5,961 nt of DNA from Pontiella desulfatans (GCA_029287275.1 JARFRL010000343.1:1-5961), one strand, 5' to 3'. Positions 1 through 5,961 are shown, counted from the first letter of the stretch. The notes: generated by a model from the sequence alone, not told the origin. Program-made: numbers and translations.

Positions 1-228
1 GCTGCGCCCTCCGGAACTACCGCCTTTGTTTGGGACAAAGCCAATGGCATGCAACCCCTGAGCGATTATCTCTATGCGCGCGGCGTGGATACCAACGGGT
101 GGACTTTTTCCACGGCGTTGGGCATCAGCGATGACGGAGACCGCATTTTAGCCACCGCGAGCCAGGAGCCGAGCTACTCAAATCTGCCGGTTTTGATTAC
201 CGGATTGAATGCCCCGGTCGCGCCGTAG
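1..228 (+). CDS. HAF-repeat-like extracellular protein, C-terminal end (5' truncated)
   Basis: The gene enters the window already open in frame 1 and runs 75 codons to a TAG at 226-228. The visible segment reads AFVWDKANGMQPLSDYL, then GVDTNGWTFSTALGISDDGDRIL. This closely resembles the last repeat of HAF-repeat extracellular proteins, where 'AF-W-D...GM-L' is followed by 'GWTL...A-GIS-DG--I-G'. Those proteins are thought to be secreted and to fold as beta-propeller-like repeats; no precise function is established. The chain ends shortly after the repeat (GLNAPVAP), and no PEP-CTERM or other sorting tail is visible. The signal peptide, if any, lies upstream of the window. The gene is convergent with der across 214 bases. 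Family resemblance is from memory of the motif; the exact role is unknown. Confidence 0.7.
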   Translation, partial: AAPSGTTAFVWDKANGMQPLSDYLYARGVDTNGWTFSTALGISDDGDRILATASQEPSYSNLPVLITGLNAPVAP

Positions 229-442
229 GTTGAAGCAGCGGTAGAAAGATCGAATTTTGATTTCGTATTTGATTCGGTGGACGGTCACAGCACCACTGGA
301 TCGAGGGAACGCCTGGGTTTCACAACCAGCTCCCTGAAATACAGAACCCTTGCTTAGCGCCACCGTAATCAGCGGATATGGTTCCGGCATTCCGCGGCAC
401 GATTTCTGTCAGCCCCGGATCGAATGGATGAAATGACTGAGT

Positions 443-1807
443 CTAACGTCCTTTCGGGCGGGAGCGGGCGACGAGCTTGATGTAAATCGGCGCGCCTTCC
501 AGGCCGAACGCCTCGCGGAACTGGTTCTGCAGATATTTGAGCCAGTTCGAGCGGGAGTAGTCCGGGTTGTTCACGAAGATCTTGAAGTAGATCGGGTTGG
601 TGCCCGACTGCGTCGCGTAGAACACCTTGAGGCGTTTGCCCTTCGCGACCGGCGGCGGATATTTTTCCACCGCCTGCTGGATGACGCGGTTCAACACGCC
701 GGTGGTGATCTCCACGCGGGTCTGCGCCGCGACGTAGTCGATCGCCTCGACCGAGCGCTTGATGTTGTAGCCGTCTTTGGCCGAAACGAACAGCACCGGC
801 GCGAAGCCCAGGAACGGCAGCGCCTCGCGCAAGGCGGGGAGATATTTGGTTTGCGTCACCTCTTCGTCCGCGCCTTTGGCCAGGTCCCATTTGTTGCACA
901 ACAGGATGCAGCCCTTTTGCGCCTCGATGATTTTCGCGGCGACCTTCTTGTCGCGGGTCGTGGGACCGGTTTCGGCGTCGAGCACCATCACCACCACGTC
1001 GGCGCGCTCGATGGCCTTGTCCGTGCGGAGATTCGAGAACCAGTCGACCGCGCTTTTCGAACGCGTGTCCTTCTGGACGCCCGCGGTGTCGATCAGTTGG
1101 TAGTGGCGCGCGGATTCGCCCTTGCCGATGGTGAAGGGGATTTCAATGCTGTCGCGCGTGGTGCCCGGCACGTCGGAAACGATCACGCGGTCGTCTTTGA
1201 GCAGCCGGTTGATGTACGACGACTTGCCCGCGTTCGGGCGGCCGACCACCGCGACGCGAAGCGGCTCGTCCACGGTCGGGTTTTCTTCTTTTGGAAGCTG
1301 TGGGATCAGCGCTTCCATCAGACCGTTGACGCCGCGGTTGTGCAGCGCGGAAACCACGAAAACGGGGAAGCCGAGCCGATCGAAATCATAGGCGCCCTCT
1401 TCGCGCTCCGGATTATCGGCCTTGTTCGCCGCCAGCAGAACCGTCCGGCCGCTCTGGTGCAGAATACGGGCGACTTCCTGATCGAGCGGCGTGAGGCCCG
1501 CGGAGATATCCACCACGAAAATAATGAACGAAGCGTCGGAAATCGCGATTTCCGCCTGCGATTCGGTGCCCGCCACGATCTGGTCGGGGGAGACCTGTTT
1601 GCCGAAGTGGCCCAGTCCGCCCGTGTCGAACAGCTCGAACCGCTCGCCTTCCCAGTTGGCTTCGCACGCGACGCGGTCGCGCGTCACGCCCTCCTCTTCA
1701 TGCACGATCGACACGCGTCGGCCCACCAGCCGGTTGAACAAGGCGGATTTTCCAACGTTCGGCCGACCAACAATCGCCACAACTCTTTTGCTCTTCGTTT
1801 CTTCCAT
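443..1807 (-). CDS. der: Ribosome-assembly GTPase Der (EngA), tandem G domains plus KH-like domain
   Basis: Der is an essential GTPase that acts in late maturation of the 50S ribosomal subunit in the cytoplasm. The 454-residue protein has the family's length and full architecture. The first G domain has GRPNVGKS (14-21), DTGG (61-64) and NKAD (128-131). The second has GRPNAGKS (189-196), DTAG (240-243), NKWD (305-308) and SAK (342-344). The KH-like RNA-binding domain covers about 368-454 and includes the typical stretch IYFKIFVNNPDY. I chose the ATG at 1807: the open frame extends to a TTG at 1846, but those 13 extra residues are not family-like. Neither start has a convincing Shine-Dalgarno. 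The gene lies 78 bases downstream of the M48 peptidase on the same strand. It may be read through from lemA or have a weak promoter of its own. Identity is very secure. Confidence 0.98.
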   Translation of the reverse strand: MEETKSKRVVAIVGRPNVGKSALFNRLVGRRVSIVHEEEGVTRDRVACEANWEGERFELFDTGGLGHFGKQVSPDQIVAGTESQAEIAISDASFIIFVVDISAGLTPLDQEVARILHQSGRTVLLAANKADNPEREEGAYDFDRLGFPVFVVSALHNRGVNGLMEALIPQLPKEENPTVDEPLRVAVVGRPNAGKSSYINRLLKDDRVIVSDVPGTTRDSIEIPFTIGKGESARHYQLIDTAGVQKDTRSKSAVDWFSNLRTDKAIERADVVVMVLDAETGPTTRDKKVAAKIIEAQKGCILLCNKWDLAKGADEEVTQTKYLPALREALPFLGFAPVLFVSAKDGYNIKRSVEAIDYVAAQTRVEITTGVLNRVIQQAVEKYPPPVAKGKRLKVFYATQSGTNPIYFKIFVNNPDYSRSNWLKYLQNQFREAFGLEGAPIYIKLVARSRPKGR

Positions 1808-1885
1808 AGTGCGGAGGGTGATACACGAATGCCTCGACCGGCACAACGGGAAAGGGAGGAAATGTAGAGGGCGCGTCGGCGCCGA

Positions 1886-3895
1886 CTAAGATAATCGAGC
1901 GGGCGTCACCCACGGCGGGACGGGGCAGTCGAGGGTGACGGCGATGGTGCGGAAGAGCTCGACTTCCTCGACCGTGATCTCGCGGTCGCTCATCAGGCAG
2001 GTGAGGGCCGCGGCGAGAATCAGCTTCTTCAACTGGGCGGAGGCTTCGTTGAGCTTGTCCAGCGCGGCGTCGAGTTGATCCCACGTACACTGTTCCGCGC
2101 CGAGCATCTGGAATTCGGCTTTAGGATCGTTGATGGTCTCGACCGCGGCGAGGAACGCGGTGGCCGCGTCGGTGTCGCGCGCGTGGCCTTTCCCAGCGAG
2201 GACGGACAGAAGAATCGAGGTTTCGCGGGTCAGGCCGCGGATGCCGTAGTAGTTCGCCGGGCGCCGCTTGCTTTCGCCATCAAACACGGGATCGAGATGA
2301 TGGGTCAGCACGCGTTTGAGCGCGTATTCGAAAACGTCGACCCGACCGTCCGCGTCGATGAGCGCGTTCACGACCTGAAGGAAGGCGCGGTACTGCGACT
2401 CGGAAAGAAAACGCAGCGCGGGGATCGTGAGATCGATGATCGGTAGGCGTTGTTCGGGCGCGATCGCGCCGATGTTCGCCGTCGCGGCTTCGATCGTTTG
2501 ATACACCTCGGGTTCCGCCATCTCCTTGAGAAGGACCATCTGCTTGCCGCGGACCTCCGCGTCGGGGTCGAGCAGGAGAAAATAGACGAGCCCGCGCGCG
2601 CCGTATGGGTTGTTGGCGCGCGCGCGGACCGCCGCGGGAATGGACGCGATCAGCTCGCGCGCTCTTTCGGCGTGGCGTTCCATCGGACGGCCGATCGACT
2701 CGAGGATCATGTGCGGGCTTGGCGGCCGCTGGCTCGAACGGCCGATCGAGTCGACCACGACCGCCGCGGTCGCGACCTTGACCGGATTGGTGAACAGATC
2801 AACGAAGTCGGCCTTTTTCTTCTCTTGCTTGGGCGCTCCTTCGAACCGCGCGAGTTGTTCGCGAAGATCGTGATAGGTCACCGTCGGGAAGTTCCCGTCG
2901 AACGTCGGTTCCAGCCACTGGATCCGCTGGCGCAGCGGAGGATGCGTGTTGAACAGTCCCGCGCGCGCTCCGTTGCCGAAAAACATATGGCTGGCTTGCT
3001 CGGCCCGCGGCGAGCGAATCCGCGCGCCTTCCGCCAAACCGCCGATTTTTTTCAACGCCTCCGCGAGGCCCGCGGGGTTGCGCGTGAACTGAACCGCGGA
3101 CGCGTCGGCCAGCCGCTCGCGCTGCCGCGAAATCGACGCCTTGATGAGTTTGCAAAAGAAGAAGCCGGTGAATCCCGCGCAGACGAGCGCCAGCGCTCCG
3201 GCGACCACGGGCAGCGCGAGCTTGGAGCCGTCTCGCGAGCGCCCGATATCGCCCGCGAACCGTAGCAACACGCGGCCCGTGAGCCCAATGATCAGCAAAC
3301 CGTGCAGCAGGCCCATGAGGTTGATGTTCAGCGCCATGTCGCGGTTCAGAACGTGGCTGAACTCGTGCGCGACCACGCCCTGCAACTCGTCGCGGCTCAG
3401 GCCGGTCAGGGTTCCATGGGTGACCGCGACGACCGCGTCGCTCACGCCAAACCCCGCGGCGAAGGCGTTGATGCCCGCCTCCTTCTCCATCACGAAGACC
3501 GATGGGACGGGCACGCCGGACGCGATCGCCATTTCCTCCACGACGTTGCGGAGGCGCCGCTCGAAGAAGTCGTTGGTGTCGGGGAGGATCTCGCGCCCGC
3601 CGAGCATCCGCGCGACGCCCGCGCCGCCGCCGCGGCGCAACTCGGCGATTTTCACCGCGGCGCCGCCAAGCACGACGATCAGCGTGCCCGCGCAGACGCC
3701 GCCGAACAGATCCGGATACCACCAGACCAGCGCCGGCGCGGCGCCCGTGGTGGCCGGCGCGGCTTTCCACGCGTGCCAGACGAAGACCGGGATGAGATAC
3801 ACCAGCAGAATCGTCGCGGCGACCGCCAAGCTGAAATAGAGCTTCTGAACGGAGGTGCTCCGCCGCGCGCGATCTTGGCTGGCGAAAAAATCCAT
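1886..3895 (-). CDS. M48-family (HtpX-like) membrane zinc metallopeptidase with long TerB-like C-terminal extension
   Basis: This is a predicted integral-membrane zinc endopeptidase of 669 residues, like HtpX, which cleaves damaged or misfolded membrane proteins. Two hydrophobic segments (about 19-41 and 64-84) precede the zinc motif HEFSH (H177, E178, H181). Two more (about 190-213 and 225-251) separate it from the third-ligand motif SRQRERLADA (E260, D264). This is the HtpX order, and all key residues are present, so it should be active. HtpX itself is about 290 residues; here some 335 residues follow. Residues 390-445 resemble the conserved extension of long M48 peptidases (ILESIGRP...NPYGARGLVYFLLL). 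Residues 503-660 are helical and TerB-like, with an acidic loop DADGRVDVFE (514-523) and a degenerate second copy SDREITVEE (636-644) before LDCPVPPW. The ATG overlaps the lemA stop as TAATG and has no Shine-Dalgarno, so translation probably depends on lemA. I did not name it htpX because of the extension. Confidence 0.93.
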   Translation of the reverse strand: MDFFASQDRARRSTSVQKLYFSLAVAATILLVYLIPVFVWHAWKAAPATTGAAPALVWWYPDLFGGVCAGTLIVVLGGAAVKIAELRRGGGAGVARMLGGREILPDTNDFFERRLRNVVEEMAIASGVPVPSVFVMEKEAGINAFAAGFGVSDAVVAVTHGTLTGLSRDELQGVVAHEFSHVLNRDMALNINLMGLLHGLLIIGLTGRVLLRFAGDIGRSRDGSKLALPVVAGALALVCAGFTGFFFCKLIKASISRQRERLADASAVQFTRNPAGLAEALKKIGGLAEGARIRSPRAEQASHMFFGNGARAGLFNTHPPLRQRIQWLEPTFDGNFPTVTYHDLREQLARFEGAPKQEKKKADFVDLFTNPVKVATAAVVVDSIGRSSQRPPSPHMILESIGRPMERHAERARELIASIPAAVRARANNPYGARGLVYFLLLDPDAEVRGKQMVLLKEMAEPEVYQTIEAATANIGAIAPEQRLPIIDLTIPALRFLSESQYRAFLQVVNALIDADGRVDVFEYALKRVLTHHLDPVFDGESKRRPANYYGIRGLTRETSILLSVLAGKGHARDTDAATAFLAAVETINDPKAEFQMLGAEQCTWDQLDAALDKLNEASAQLKKLILAAALTCLMSDREITVEEVELFRTIAVTLDCPVPPWVTPARLS

Positions 3896-4485
3896 TAGTC
3901 GAAGCTGACCGTGGGCGCTTCCTTGACCGCCTCGTCGGCGACCTCGAACAGCGTGGCCGCCGCGAAGTTGAACATGCCCGCGACGAGGTTGGAGGGGAAG
4001 ACCTCGCGTTTGGTGTTGTAGACCGTGACCGCGTCGTTATAGGCCTGCCGCGCGAAGGAGATCTTGTTTTCCGTGGAGGTCAGTTCCTCGGTCAACTGCA
4101 TCATGTTCTGGTTGGCCTTCAAATCGGGATAGGCTTCCGAAAGCGCGAAAAGTTTTCCGAGCGCGCCGGTCAGCATGCCCTCCGCGCCCATCAAGCCCGC
4201 CATCGCGCCCGCGTCGGCCGGGTTCGCGGCGGCGGCTTTCCCGGCGGAAGCGGCCATGTTTCGCGCCTGAATGACGGCCTCGAGCGTCTCGCGCTCGTGT
4301 TTCATGTAGCCTTTCGCGGTTTCGACGAGATTGGGGATCAGGTCGTAGCGGCGCTTCAGCTGCACGTCGATCTGCGCGAAGGCGTTCTTGAAGCGGTTGC
4401 GCAGCGTGACGAGCCCGTTGTACATGCCGACGATCGCGATGATCCCGACAACGATGATGCCCAGCAAGACGAGTAGAGCGAACAT
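3895..4485 (-). CDS. lemA: LemA family membrane protein
   Basis: LemA proteins are small membrane-anchored helical proteins of unclear biochemical role, often encoded beside M48/HtpX-type peptidases. The 196-residue product starts with one hydrophobic segment (2-20). It then has the family's hallmark LVTLRNRFKNAFAQID and RRYDLIPNLVETAKGYMKHE (25-64). The second conserved block is LTSTENKISFARQAYNDA (135-152), followed by YNTKREVFPSNLVAG. An Ala/Gly-rich stretch at about 79-111 lies between them. The ATG at 4485 is chosen because AAGGAG sits six bases upstream; the frame also extends to a GTG at 4542, which has no such support and would put 19 polar residues before the membrane segment. The stop (TAA, 3897-3895) shares one base with the peptidase ATG, so the two genes are coupled and probably cooperate. 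The gene is first in its operon and divergent from the exported isomerase. Confidence 0.96.
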   Translation of the reverse strand: MFALLVLLGIIVVGIIAIVGMYNGLVTLRNRFKNAFAQIDVQLKRRYDLIPNLVETAKGYMKHERETLEAVIQARNMAASAGKAAAANPADAGAMAGLMGAEGMLTGALGKLFALSEAYPDLKANQNMMQLTEELTSTENKISFARQAYNDAVTVYNTKREVFPSNLVAGMFNFAAATLFEVADEAVKEAPTVSFD

Positions 4486-4491
4486 GCGGTT

Positions 4492-4497
4492 CTCCTT
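4492..4497 (-). promoter_or_regulatory. Shine-Dalgarno of lemA
   Basis: On the - strand AAGGAG is followed by six bases (AACCGC) and then ATG at 4485. This fixes the lemA start against the upstream in-frame GTG at 4542. Confidence 0.85.
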
Positions 4498-4513
4498 GGT
4501 TGATGATGTCGCC

Positions 4514-4542
4514 AAGATACGGAAAGCGCCGACGCGTTTCAC
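4514..4542 (-). promoter_or_regulatory. Weak candidate sigma70 promoter for lemA
   Basis: On the - strand GTGAAA (4542-4537) is separated by 17 bases from TATCTT (4519-4514). Each hexamer matches its consensus at four of six positions. The predicted start, near 4507, would leave a leader of about 20 bases carrying the AAGGAG. The spacing is right, but in a region this short such a match can occur by chance. The inverted repeat at 4543-4567 abuts the -35 element. Confidence 0.35.
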
Positions 4543-4567
4543 TTATAAAAGCCAAGGGGTTTTATAA
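4543..4567. promoter_or_regulatory. AT-rich inverted repeat in the divergent lemA / isomerase promoter region (candidate operator)
   Basis: TTATAAAA (4543-4550) and its exact reverse complement TTTTATAA (4560-4567) flank a nine-base centre, GCCAAGGGG. The arms are entirely A/T in an otherwise GC-rich window. The right arm overlaps a perfect TATAAT on the + strand, and the left arm abuts the candidate lemA -35. The geometry suits a dimeric regulator binding site able to act on both divergent genes. It could also simply be two back-to-back -10-like elements. The repeat is seen directly; its role is inferred. Confidence 0.55.
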
Positions 4568-4568
4568 T
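4563..4568 (+). promoter_or_regulatory. -10 element (TATAAT) for the exported isomerase gene
   Basis: A perfect TATAAT lies 28 bases before the ATG at 4597, predicting a start near 4575 and a leader of about 20 bases. The -35 is poor: the best is TTCACT (4538-4543) with a long 19-base spacer. Expression may therefore need an activator, or use another sigma factor. Confidence 0.5.
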
Positions 4569-4596
4569 TCGATGGCTTCCGCGGGGTGGATTCGCT

Positions 4597-5751
4597 ATGT
4601 CTTTCCAAATCATGAGGATTTGGACAACAACGCTCGCGGTATGGATCGCCCAGGCGGTCGCCGCGGAACTGCCGGATGGCTTGTACGCCGCGTTCGACAC
4701 CACGATGGGCTCATTCACCTGCAAGCTGGATCACGCGGAGGCGCCGCTGACCTGCGCGAACTTCGTCGGCCTCGCCGAGGGAACCCAGACGTGGCTGTCG
4801 CCGTCCGGCGCGGTGAAATCGGAGCCGTTCTACGACGGGCTTATCTTCCACCGCGTCACCGAGGGCTTCATGGTTCAAGGCGGCGATCCGCTCGGAACGG
4901 GCGGCGGCGGACCGGGCTACGCCTTTCCCGACCAAATCAGCGCCAACCTCCTGCATTCATCCACGGGAACCCTTTCCATGGCGAACTCCGGCCCCGACAG
5001 CAACGGTAGCCAGTTTTTCATCACGCTCGACGCGACGCCATGGCTCGATGGAAAGCACGCGGTCTTCGGCGAGGTGATCGATGGCATGACCGTGGTCCAT
5101 GAGATCGGAGGGGTCGCGACGAACAACAGCGCCCGACCATTGACCAACGTGGTGATGAACACCGTGGAGATTCTCCGCGTCGGCGCCGCGGCCGCGGCGT
5201 TCGAGCCCGCGGCCGAACCGCTGCCCGAGGTGGAGGCGCTTTCGGTCGCGTTTGATGGAGCGGTGTTCGTCGCGACGTCCAACCAATGCGAGCAGTTGAT
5301 CTATTCTTCGACGAACCTGGTCGACTGGGCGTTGCTGGAAAAACGCTATTCCTCGATCGAGTCTGATGATTTCGCGCGAACGCCTTTGCCTGGTCAGGCG
5401 CGCGGGTTTTACCGTGCCGCCCGCGTGTTTCATCCACAAGCCGTGACGGAGTTTTCGAATCTGGCGGGTCGAACCATCTTTTTCCAGCAAGGCGCGAGCG
5501 TGCTGGAGTTTTCTCCCACGGCGGGTGGTGGAGCGTGCGACATCGCGGGAACCACCGACTCCCTCGAGGACTGGTCGGAGCTCACCGGCCGCCCTTATGA
5601 AGGCCGCGTTATATTTTTCCCGACCGGCATCCATCCCTTTCAATTTTTTCTCGCGCGGGATGGCGCCTGCGAAGGCTATCAGTACAACGGGATCAACTGG
5701 TCCTACATCGGACCTTGGACGTTTGGCGAGCGCGACGCGATCCCGGAATAG
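4597..5751 (+). CDS. Exported cyclophilin-type peptidyl-prolyl cis-trans isomerase with long C-terminal extension
   Basis: The enzyme should catalyse cis-trans isomerisation of Xaa-Pro bonds and assist protein folding outside the cytoplasm. Residues 1-23 look like a signal peptide (hydrophobic TTLAVWIAQAVAA, probable cleavage near 23). The cyclophilin domain spans about 29-196. It keeps the active-site set: FHR with R86, GFMVQGGDP with F91 and Q94, NGSQFFIT with Q139 and F141, and PWLDGKHAVFG with W149 and H154. An Ala/Pro/Glu-rich linker (197-211) follows. Residues about 218-280 contain LIYSSTNLVDWALLE and RGFYRAARVF, a beta-type module common in secreted proteins of Verrucomicrobiota-like bacteria. 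Residues 281-384 are rich in aromatics and glycine and I do not recognise them. Typical bacterial cyclophilins are 160-200 residues, so nearly half the chain is extra. The ATG at 4597 has a GGTGGA-like site nearby; M6 (4612) is an alternative start. The gene is divergent from lemA. Confidence 0.93.
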   Translation: MSFQIMRIWTTTLAVWIAQAVAAELPDGLYAAFDTTMGSFTCKLDHAEAPLTCANFVGLAEGTQTWLSPSGAVKSEPFYDGLIFHRVTEGFMVQGGDPLGTGGGGPGYAFPDQISANLLHSSTGTLSMANSGPDSNGSQFFITLDATPWLDGKHAVFGEVIDGMTVVHEIGGVATNNSARPLTNVVMNTVEILRVGAAAAAFEPAAEPLPEVEALSVAFDGAVFVATSNQCEQLIYSSTNLVDWALLEKRYSSIESDDFARTPLPGQARGFYRAARVFHPQAVTEFSNLAGRTIFFQQGASVLEFSPTAGGGACDIAGTTDSLEDWSELTGRPYEGRVIFFPTGIHPFQFFLARDGACEGYQYNGINWSYIGPWTFGERDAIPE

Positions 5752-5776
5752 CCGCCGCGCGGGGGCGTTCCGGCGG
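5752..5776 (+). terminator. GC hairpin after the isomerase gene (weak terminator candidate)
   Basis: CCGCCG (5752-5757) can pair with CGGCGG (5771-5776), and CGC/GCG can pair inside it. The stem begins directly after the stop codon. No T-run follows, so it is not a standard intrinsic terminator. It may only stabilise the 3' end, or be incidental in GC-rich DNA. Confidence 0.25.
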
Positions 5777-5800
5777 GTCCGGATTTCGCGGGATTGACCC

Positions 5801-5829
5801 TTGACGATGGGGGGGCGGAAGCGTAGATT
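5801..5829 (+). promoter_or_regulatory. Sigma70-like promoter for the right-edge gene
   Basis: TTGACG (5801-5806) and TAGATT (5824-5829) are separated by exactly 17 bases. The hexamers match consensus at five and four of six positions. A second TTGACC lies at 5794-5799, seven bases upstream. The spacer contains a run of seven G. Transcription would begin near 5836 and give a leader of about 107 bases before the ATG at 5943. Confidence 0.65.
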
Positions 5830-5928
5830 CTCCCACTTGTTGATAGTTTTGGCTCTGAATCGAGGGTGGCCCATGGCCGCTCTTTTGTTCTCTTTAGGGC
5901 CGGTTATTTGAAATCGTGGAAATGTTTG

Positions 5929-5936
5929 AAGGAGGT
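5929..5936 (+). promoter_or_regulatory. Strong Shine-Dalgarno of the right-edge gene
   Basis: AAGGAGGT, an almost full anti-16S match, sits six bases before ATG at 5943. It is the strongest ribosome binding site in the window and suggests a highly translated gene. Confidence 0.85.
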
Positions 5937-5942
5937 AACGGT

Positions 5943-5961
5943 ATGAATCCCGCCGAACTGA
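5943..5961 (+). CDS. Start of an unidentified gene (3' truncated by window end)
   Basis: Only MNPAEL and one base of the next codon are visible, which is too little to name a product. The call rests on the start context: a strong Shine-Dalgarno at ideal spacing and a well-formed promoter about 110 bases upstream. The long leader and good signals point to a well-expressed gene transcribed independently of the isomerase. The TGA at 5944-5946 is out of frame with this ATG. Confidence 0.75.

Noticed and set aside
187..203. Hairpin CCGGT-n7-ACCGG near the end of the HAF-like gene as a terminator
   Set aside because: Only five base pairs, located inside the coding region before the stop, and with no T-run.
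178..390. Possible 70-codon - strand gene in the convergent gap 229-442
   Set aside because: No ribosome site, no family resemblance, and it runs into the end of the HAF-like gene; the gap also lacks any clear terminator or repeat.
851..1867. Long + strand open frame (338 codons) opposite der
   Set aside because: It is antisense to a fully conserved Der; its product is His/Arg/Asp-rich with no recognisable domain, as expected from mirror reading of GC-rich coding DNA.
2695..2761. Near-identical short copies (CGGCCGATCGA.TCGA) as a DNA repeat
   Set aside because: They encode two similar peptides (LESIGR and VDSIGR) in the peptidase; there are only two copies and no array structure, so similar coding is enough to explain them.
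2450..3265. Open + strand frame (271 codons) opposite the peptidase
   Set aside because: Arg/Asp-rich, no motif and no ribosome site; antisense to a well-supported gene.
2799..3770. Long - strand open frame (323 codons) in another frame of the M48 peptidase gene
   Set aside because: Its product is dominated by Arg, Ala and Gly, the usual shadow of a GC-rich gene, and the overlapping frame has intact catalytic motifs.
4486..4542. Upstream GTG start for lemA adding 19 residues
   Set aside because: The ATG at 4485 has AAGGAG at ideal spacing and begins directly with the membrane segment, as usual for LemA; the extension would also cover the candidate lemA promoter.
4957..5874. Long - strand open frame (305 codons) opposite the isomerase
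   Set aside because: Antisense to a cyclophilin domain with every active-site residue intact; the composition is Arg-rich and unlike a real protein.

Overview
The window is GC-rich (roughly 60% or more by eye) and densely coded. It looks like chromosomal DNA from a Gram-negative bacterium, probably in the PVC group (Verrucomicrobiota, Kiritimatiellota or Lentisphaerota). That placement is an inference from two protein styles: a HAF-repeat type extracellular protein end at the left edge, and a C-terminal module of the type 'SSTNLVDW...GFYR' in the secreted isomerase, which is common in large secreted proteins of those phyla. No rRNA, tRNA, CRISPR array, transposase or other mobile-element signal was seen.

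Layout. Bases 1-228 hold the 3' end of a + strand gene for a HAF-repeat-like secreted protein. Bases 229-442 are a convergent intergenic stretch with no gene and no clear terminator. Three genes then run leftwards on the - strand, in transcription order: lemA (4485-3895), a long M48-family membrane zinc metallopeptidase (3895-1886), and der (1807-443). lemA and the peptidase share one base (TAATG), so they are almost certainly translationally coupled. der follows 78 bases later and could be part of the same transcript or have its own start. A divergent, AT-rich intergenic region (4486-4596) separates lemA from a + strand gene for an exported cyclophilin-type peptidyl-prolyl isomerase with a long extra C-terminal part (4597-5751). 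At the right edge a good sigma70-like promoter (5801-5829) and a strong Shine-Dalgarno (5929-5936) precede a new gene of which only six codons are visible.

How the genes may work together. LemA plus an HtpX-like M48 peptidase is a recurrent pair linked to membrane-protein quality control. The divergent neighbour is an exported protein-folding enzyme. Both sides share a small regulatory region centred on a perfect 8-bp inverted repeat (4543-4550 / 4560-4567), one arm of which overlaps a perfect TATAAT. This suggests a small envelope-protein maintenance locus, but co-regulation is an inference. Der, a ribosome-assembly GTPase, is a housekeeping gene. I found no clearly new system. The most unusual items are the uncharacterised last ~100 residues of the isomerase, the peptidase's long TerB-like C-terminal half, the shared palindrome, and the leader of the truncated right-hand gene.
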